The notes below the pieces were generated by a model, which saw only the letters and a program-made list of their open reading frames with translations, did not search any database and was not told where the DNA came from. This document shows, in pieces, positions 6,491 through 9,159 of a DNA stretch of 9,159 nucleotides. Origin of the DNA: UBA11524 sp964542315 (lineage in GTDB: Bacteria > Bacillota > Clostridia > Christensenellales > Aristaeellaceae); assembly GCA_964542315.1 (NCBI GenBank), contig CAZIUA010000091.1:1-9159 (forward strand). The letters run 5' to 3'. Positions within the stretch are counted from its first letter, which is position 1. Every line of letters starts with the position of its first letter. Both the position numbers and the translations under genes were made by a program.

Positions 6491-7812
6491 GCGTTGAGCT
6501 CCTTCATCATGGCGAGCATCTTCTCGCAGGCCTTGGCGCGGTGGCTGATGGCGTTCTTCTCCTCCTCCGTGATCTCGGCGAAGGTCTTGTTCAGCGGCTC
6601 ATAGAGGAACAGCGGGTCATAGCCGAAGCCGCCCTCGCCGCGCTCTGCCTCCAGCAGCTTGCCGGGGCAGGAGCCTTCCGCGATGCGGGTGGGCTGACCG
6701 GGGATCGCCAGGGCGATGGCGCAGCGGAAGGCGCATTCCCGGCGGGTCTTGCCCTTCATGCGGCGCAGCAGCAGGGCGTTGTTGTCCTTGTCGCCCTCGC
6801 CCTCGCCGTTCATGGCTGCATAGCGCGCGGAATACACGCCGGGCTCATCGTCCAGCACGTCCACGGCCAGGCCGCTGTCATCGGCGATGGTGGGCAGGCC
6901 GGTGGCCTCGCAGACGGCTTCCGCCTTGATGGCCGCATTGCCCGCGAAGGTCGTGGCGTTCTCGTCGATGGAGGCATTGAAGCCCGCCGCGTACATGCTC
7001 ACCACGGTGTAGTATTCCCCGAAGATATGCTGCAGCTCCTTGAGCTTATGGGCATTGCCCGTGGCGGCCACCAGCAGGGGCTTGGGATGCAGATGGCGCG
7101 CCGCATCGCCCAGCGCATCGGTCTGGGCCTGCATCAGCTGCCCGATGCCCTGCTTGCCGTATTCAAGCAGGCTGTTCAGCTCATCCGCGGTGAAGGCGCG
7201 GCCCTCGCCGGTGCCCTGCAGCTCGATGAATTCGCCGTTTTCGTTCATGACCAGGTTCATGTCCACCTGGGCGGTGCTGTCCTCCGCATAGCACAGATCG
7301 CAGCAGGGGACGTCATTCACCACGCCCACGGAAACCGCCGCCACCTGATGGATCAGCGGGCTTTGCAGCAGCTTGCCCTCGCTGATGAGCTTGTCGATGG
7401 CCAGCGTCAGGGCGACCATGGCGCCGGTGATGGAGGCAGTGCGCGTGCCGCCGTCGGCCTCCAGCACATCGCAGTCCAGCGTGATGGTGCGCTCACCCAG
7501 CTTGCTCAGGTCGATGGCCTGACGCAGGCTGCGGCCGATCAGCCGCTGGATCTCCACACTGCGGCCGTCCTTCTTGATGCCGTCGCGCTTCTTGCGCTGG
7601 CCGGTGGATGCAGGCATCATCGCATATTCCGCCGTGAGCCAGCCCTGCCCCTTCCCGCGCAGGAAGGGAGGAACGCCTTCCTCCACGGAGGCGGTGCAGA
7701 TCACACGGGTATCGCCCGTGGCGATCAGGCAGGAGCCTGCTGCCGTGCGGACAAAACCGGGAATAATGGAAACGGGACGCGCCTGAGCAGGCTGTCGGCC
7801 GTCAATACGCAT
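6487..7812 (-). CDS. rph-rdgB: RNase PH / RdgB (XTP-ITP pyrophosphatase) fusion
   Basis: One 441-residue protein joins two enzymes. Residues about 1-240 are RNase PH, a phosphorolytic exoribonuclease that trims tRNA 3' ends: MRIDGRQ, GWLTAEYAMMPAST, DGRSVEIQRLIGRSLR, DCDVLEADGGTRTASITGA and the phosphate loop ELQGTGEGRAF. From about 245 a complete RdgB/Ham1 domain follows, which hydrolyses ITP, dITP and XTP to monophosphates: VAATGNAHKLKEL, ADDSGLAVDVL, GVYSARYA, AFRCAIALA, GEGGFGYDPLF and SHRAKA. Only a short linker (near DAARHLHPKP) separates them. No frameshift or stop lies between. Such fusions are known in some Firmicutes. Start 7812 (ATG) has AGGAGG eight bases upstream; a TTG at 7830 in the same frame overlaps that site and is rejected. 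It heads the cluster rph-rdgB, yfcE, nadE. Confidence 0.97.
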   Translation of the reverse strand: MRIDGRQPAQARPVSIIPGFVRTAAGSCLIATGDTRVICTASVEEGVPPFLRGKGQGWLTAEYAMMPASTGQRKKRDGIKKDGRSVEIQRLIGRSLRQAIDLSKLGERTITLDCDVLEADGGTRTASITGAMVALTLAIDKLISEGKLLQSPLIHQVAAVSVGVVNDVPCCDLCYAEDSTAQVDMNLVMNENGEFIELQGTGEGRAFTADELNSLLEYGKQGIGQLMQAQTDALGDAARHLHPKPLLVAATGNAHKLKELQHIFGEYYTVVSMYAAGFNASIDENATTFAGNAAIKAEAVCEATGLPTIADDSGLAVDVLDDEPGVYSARYAAMNGEGEGDKDNNALLLRRMKGKTRRECAFRCAIALAIPGQPTRIAEGSCPGKLLEAERGEGGFGYDPLFLYEPLNKTFAEITEEEKNAISHRAKACEKMLAMMKELNA

Positions 7813-7936
7813 AATGGCTTCCTCCTTCAACGCAGCATTTGCCGCGAATCAAATCCCAATTTTGAATGATTCTTCATAAAACCCCTGTTTTCCTGCCGTC
7901 CGGACCGAATTCGCCCCCAAAACCTTCCGCGAACAC

Positions 7937-7965
7937 TGGAAATTCCGCGCAGGATGTGCTATCAT
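7937..7965 (+). promoter_or_regulatory. Predicted promoter of pgsA
   Basis: A weak -35 TGGAAA (7937-7942, four of six matches), a 17-base spacer and -10 TATCAT (7960-7965) preceded by TGC (extended -10). Start of transcription would be near 7972, leaving about 119 bases of leader. The same bases read on the minus strand as TATGAT (7961-7966), but without a recognisable -35. No convincing promoter for rph-rdgB was found elsewhere in 7813-8090. Confidence 0.5.
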
Positions 7966-7974
7966 ATTGTCCGG

Positions 7975-8079
7975 GCGCCTTCGGCATGCATGGAAGGCGC
8001 GCGATCGGGGAAGCCTCCTGTACAGGGGCGCGAAAACCCCACCTGAAAGGATCATGCAGGGATGGCGGATGGCCATCCG
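7975..8079 (+). promoter_or_regulatory. Structured leader of pgsA
   Basis: The predicted pgsA leader holds several inverted repeats: GCGCCTTC/GAAGGCGC (7975-7982 with 7993-8000, perfect 8 bp, 10-base loop), a small CTCCT/AGGGG hairpin around 8013-8027, and the 14-base palindrome CGGATGGCCATCCG (8066-8079), whose last base abuts the GGAG ribosome binding site. No known riboswitch consensus was recognised. A regulatory role is inference. Confidence 0.4.
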
Positions 8080-8090
8080 GAGAAAGGTAT

Positions 8091-8678
8091 GTGCGTGTGA
8101 GCAGTTTTCGCCAAAGGTATCTGACAAATATATGGAATGTCCCCAATGTGCTGACGATGATCCGCCTGGCGCTGATCCCGGTGTTTGTGGTGTGCCACGC
8201 CGCCGGACGGGAAAAGCTGGCGCTGCTGGTGTTCTGCGTCGCGTCCCTGACGGACTGGCTGGATGGGCGGATCGCCCGCAAGTATCACCTCATCACGGAT
8301 TTCGGCAAGTTGATGGATCCCCTGGCCGACAAGCTCATGGTCTGTACGGCGCTGATCATGCAGGGGCTCAATGGCACCTTCCCGGTGGCGGCGATCCTCA
8401 TCGTTATCGTCAAGGAGCTGGTGATGATCTACGGCTCGTCCTACCTGCTGGCCCATGATGTGGTGGTGTACGCCAACCTCTGGGGCAAGCTGGCGCAGTG
8501 CAGCTTCATCCTGGCGCTGGTGCTGTCCTTCTGGCATGCGGATTTCACCGGCATGCGCTTCCCCATTGACCGGGTGTGCCTGTGGATCGCCGTGGTGCTG
8601 GCGGGCGTCGCGCTGGTGGACTACACCCGCATGGCGCTGGACAAGCTGAGGGAGATCCGGGAACGCAAAAATGCATAA
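8091..8678 (+). CDS. pgsA: CDP-diacylglycerol-glycerol-3-phosphate 3-phosphatidyltransferase
   Basis: Membrane enzyme that transfers the phosphatidyl group of CDP-diacylglycerol to glycerol-3-phosphate, giving phosphatidylglycerol phosphate, the committed step to phosphatidylglycerol and cardiolipin. The product of 195 residues is normal for the family. The N-terminus has the typical NVPNVLTMIRLALIPVF. The CDP-alcohol phosphotransferase signature D-x2-D-G-x2-A-R-x8-G-x3-D-x3-D is complete: Asp55, Asp58, Gly59, Ala62, Arg63, Gly72, Asp76 and Asp80. About six hydrophobic segments follow or flank it, the last being VCLWIAVVLAGVALVDY. No ATG is available near the conserved N-terminus; GTG at 8091, eight bases after GGAG (8079-8082), is the best start, with GTG at 8097 as alternative. 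The in-frame ATG at 7986 would add 35 residues with no family similarity, inside the leader. Related phosphatidylserine synthases share the signature, but size and N-terminus favour PgsA. Confidence 0.92.
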   Translation: MRVSSFRQRYLTNIWNVPNVLTMIRLALIPVFVVCHAAGREKLALLVFCVASLTDWLDGRIARKYHLITDFGKLMDPLADKLMVCTALIMQGLNGTFPVAAILIVIVKELVMIYGSSYLLAHDVVVYANLWGKLAQCSFILALVLSFWHADFTGMRFPIDRVCLWIAVVLAGVALVDYTRMALDKLREIRERKNA

Positions 8679-8681
8679 GAA

Positions 8682-8709
8682 AAGGGAGCTCGCAAAGGCG
8701 GGCTCCCTT
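8682..8709 (+). terminator. Bidirectional terminator hairpin after pgsA
   Basis: AAGGGAGCTCGC (8682-8693) and GCGGGCTCCCTT (8698-8709) form a 12-bp stem (one G-T wobble) with a 4-base AAAG loop, three bases after the pgsA stop. On the plus strand the tail is TTCTGC, a weak T-tract. On the minus strand the tail is TTTTCTTAT, which is better and could shield pgsA from antisense transcription. Confidence 0.75.
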
Positions 8710-8747
8710 CTGCATGTCAAAAAAGCAGCTGTTTGCAACCGCAGCTT

Positions 8748-8795
8748 TCCACCTCATCCGGCCTTACGGCCACCTTCCCCTCAAGGGGAAGGCTC
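8748..8795 (+). repeat. Left terminal block of the palindromic element
   Basis: Structure: box TCCACCTCATC (8748-8758), a variable small hairpin GGCC-TTAC-GGCC (8760-8771), then the palindrome CCTTCCCC-TCAA-GGGGAAGG (8773-8792). It matches the block at 9102-9150 in inverted orientation: the 11-base box is identical, 17 of 18 bases agree over the palindrome core, and only the paired arms of the middle hairpin differ. Confidence 0.85.
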
Positions 8796-8868
8796 GTGCG
8801 CGGGGGACGTTGTCCCGGTTATTAAAACGGCGCGAGCGGAACGCACACTTTTCGTGTGGACTGCCCTG

Positions 8869-8888
8869 GCTTCCTCTCGAGAGGAAGC
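8869..8888. repeat. Internal 20-base perfect palindrome
   Basis: GCTTCCTCTCGAGAGGAAGC is fully self-complementary. It is related to the palindromes in both terminal blocks (8773-8792 and 9105-9124) but differs by paired changes, so it looks like a third diverged copy of the same motif within the element. Confidence 0.85.
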
Positions 8889-9065
8889 TGCAGACTGTCG
8901 AAAAATAAGTCGTTTGCGTCAGTAACTCGCCGTCGGCAGACTGAAAATCAAAAATCGGTGACATGTGCGGCGATTTTCGTGCGGTTTTGCTTGCAAAACG
9001 CTTCCTTACACGGAGAAACGGCCGTCAGGGCTGCTTGCAGTCCTGACAGTGACGGAGTGCAAAAC

Positions 9066-9095
9066 TCAAGAAAGTGGCGAAAGCCACTTTCTTGA
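9066..9095. repeat. 13-bp hairpin with GAAA tetraloop
   Basis: TCAAGAAAGTGGC (9066-9078) and GCCACTTTCTTGA (9083-9095) form a perfect stem closed by GAAA, a GNRA tetraloop when read as plus-strand RNA. The minus strand continues with GTTTTGC, a poor T-tract, so terminator function is possible but weak. It is the longest uninterrupted perfect stem inside the element. Confidence 0.8.
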
Positions 9096-9101
9096 CACAC
9101 A

Positions 9102-9150
9102 GAGGCTTCCCCTCGAGGGGAAGCTGTCCCGAAGGGACTGATGAGGTGGA
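9102..9150 (-). repeat. Right terminal block of the palindromic element
   Basis: Read on the minus strand: box TCCACCTCATC (9140-9150), small hairpin GTCCC-TTC-GGGAC (9126-9138), palindrome GCTTCCCCTCGAGGGGAAGC (9105-9124). It is inverted relative to 8748-8795, so the boxes face outward at both ends. The nine bases after it (9151-9159) reach the window edge without a recognisable feature. Confidence 0.85.
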
Positions 9151-9159
9151 CACTACGGA

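Larger units (their letters stand above)
8748..9150. mobile_element. 403-bp composite palindromic (MITE/REP-like) element, no gene
   Basis: Inverted 48-49 base terminal blocks bound an interior rich in hairpins: CACAC/GTGTG (8844-8858), a 20-base palindrome (8869-8888), AAAATCG/CGATTTT (8951-8977), GTTTTG-CTTG-CAAAAC (8984-8999), a 10-bp stem with CTTG loop (9024-9047), and a 13-bp stem with GAAA loop (9066-9095). No open frame here resembles a protein. The 66-codon minus frame at 8764-8964 and the 79-codon plus frame at 8856-9095 run across the hairpins and are treated as spurious. I recall similar blocks recurring between genes of gut Clostridia, but cannot verify it here. It is best read as a non-autonomous mobile or amplified repeat; a structured RNA is the alternative. 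Confidence 0.65.

Noticed and set aside
6541..7869. Plus-strand open frame of 442 codons
   Set aside because: It is antisense to the rph-rdgB fusion, with the same compositional signature as the other shadow frames.
7961..7966. Minus-strand TATGAT as an rph promoter
   Set aside because: No acceptable -35 hexamer 16-18 bases upstream, and the hexamer overlaps the better-supported pgsA -10.
8764..8964. 66-codon minus-strand frame ending in PRARAFPLRGRWP
   Set aside because: It runs through the palindromes of the repeat element and has no ribosome binding site. The product resembles repeat-derived spurious proteins, not a gene.
1..9159. tRNA or rRNA genes, CRISPR array, phage or defence genes
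   Set aside because: No cloverleaf, regularly spaced direct repeats, integrase or effector-like frames were seen on either strand.

Overview
The window is a GC-rich bacterial chromosomal segment with strong AGGAGG-type ribosome binding sites, sigma-A-like promoters and a rph-rdgB-yfcE gene order resembling the rph-ysnA-ysnB order I remember from Bacillus subtilis. This suggests a high-GC member of the Firmicutes (Bacillota), most likely a gut-type Clostridia lineage; that placement is inference. Protein-coding content is ordinary core metabolism, with no CRISPR array, phage, toxin or defence genes visible. The unusual material lies between the genes.

Layout. Positions 1-1602 (minus) hold argS, cut by the window edge. 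A divergent promoter region (1603-1777) separates it from a two-gene shikimate operon on the plus strand, aroE (1778-2593) and aroQ (2590-3021), which overlap by four bases. These converge on a pnuC-family vitamin/NAD-precursor transporter (3120-3830, minus). pnuC has its own promoter and a leader with a long terminator-like hairpin, which looks like an attenuator. Upstream of it on the minus strand is a tight three-gene cluster: an RNase PH-RdgB fusion (6487-7812), a YfcE-type phosphoesterase (5999-6490) and glutamine-dependent NAD synthetase nadE (4021-5970). pgsA (8091-8678, plus) is transcribed divergently from that cluster and has a GTG start and a structured leader.

How the genes fit together. 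rph trims tRNA 3' ends and its fused RdgB domain removes non-canonical purine triphosphates. nadE makes NAD, and the adjacent pnuC homologue probably imports an NAD precursor, so 3120-5970 can be read as an NAD supply block. aroE and aroQ catalyse consecutive steps of chorismate synthesis, argS charges tRNA-Arg, and pgsA commits CDP-diacylglycerol to phosphatidylglycerol.

The last 480 bases (8679-9159) contain no credible gene. They hold a pgsA terminator hairpin, then a 403-bp composite palindromic element. Its ends are inverted copies of a 48-49 base block, and its interior is packed with perfect hairpins, several capped by stable tetraloops. Compensatory base changes between copies indicate that the stems are under selection. 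This element and the pnuC leader are the two best candidates for something undescribed.
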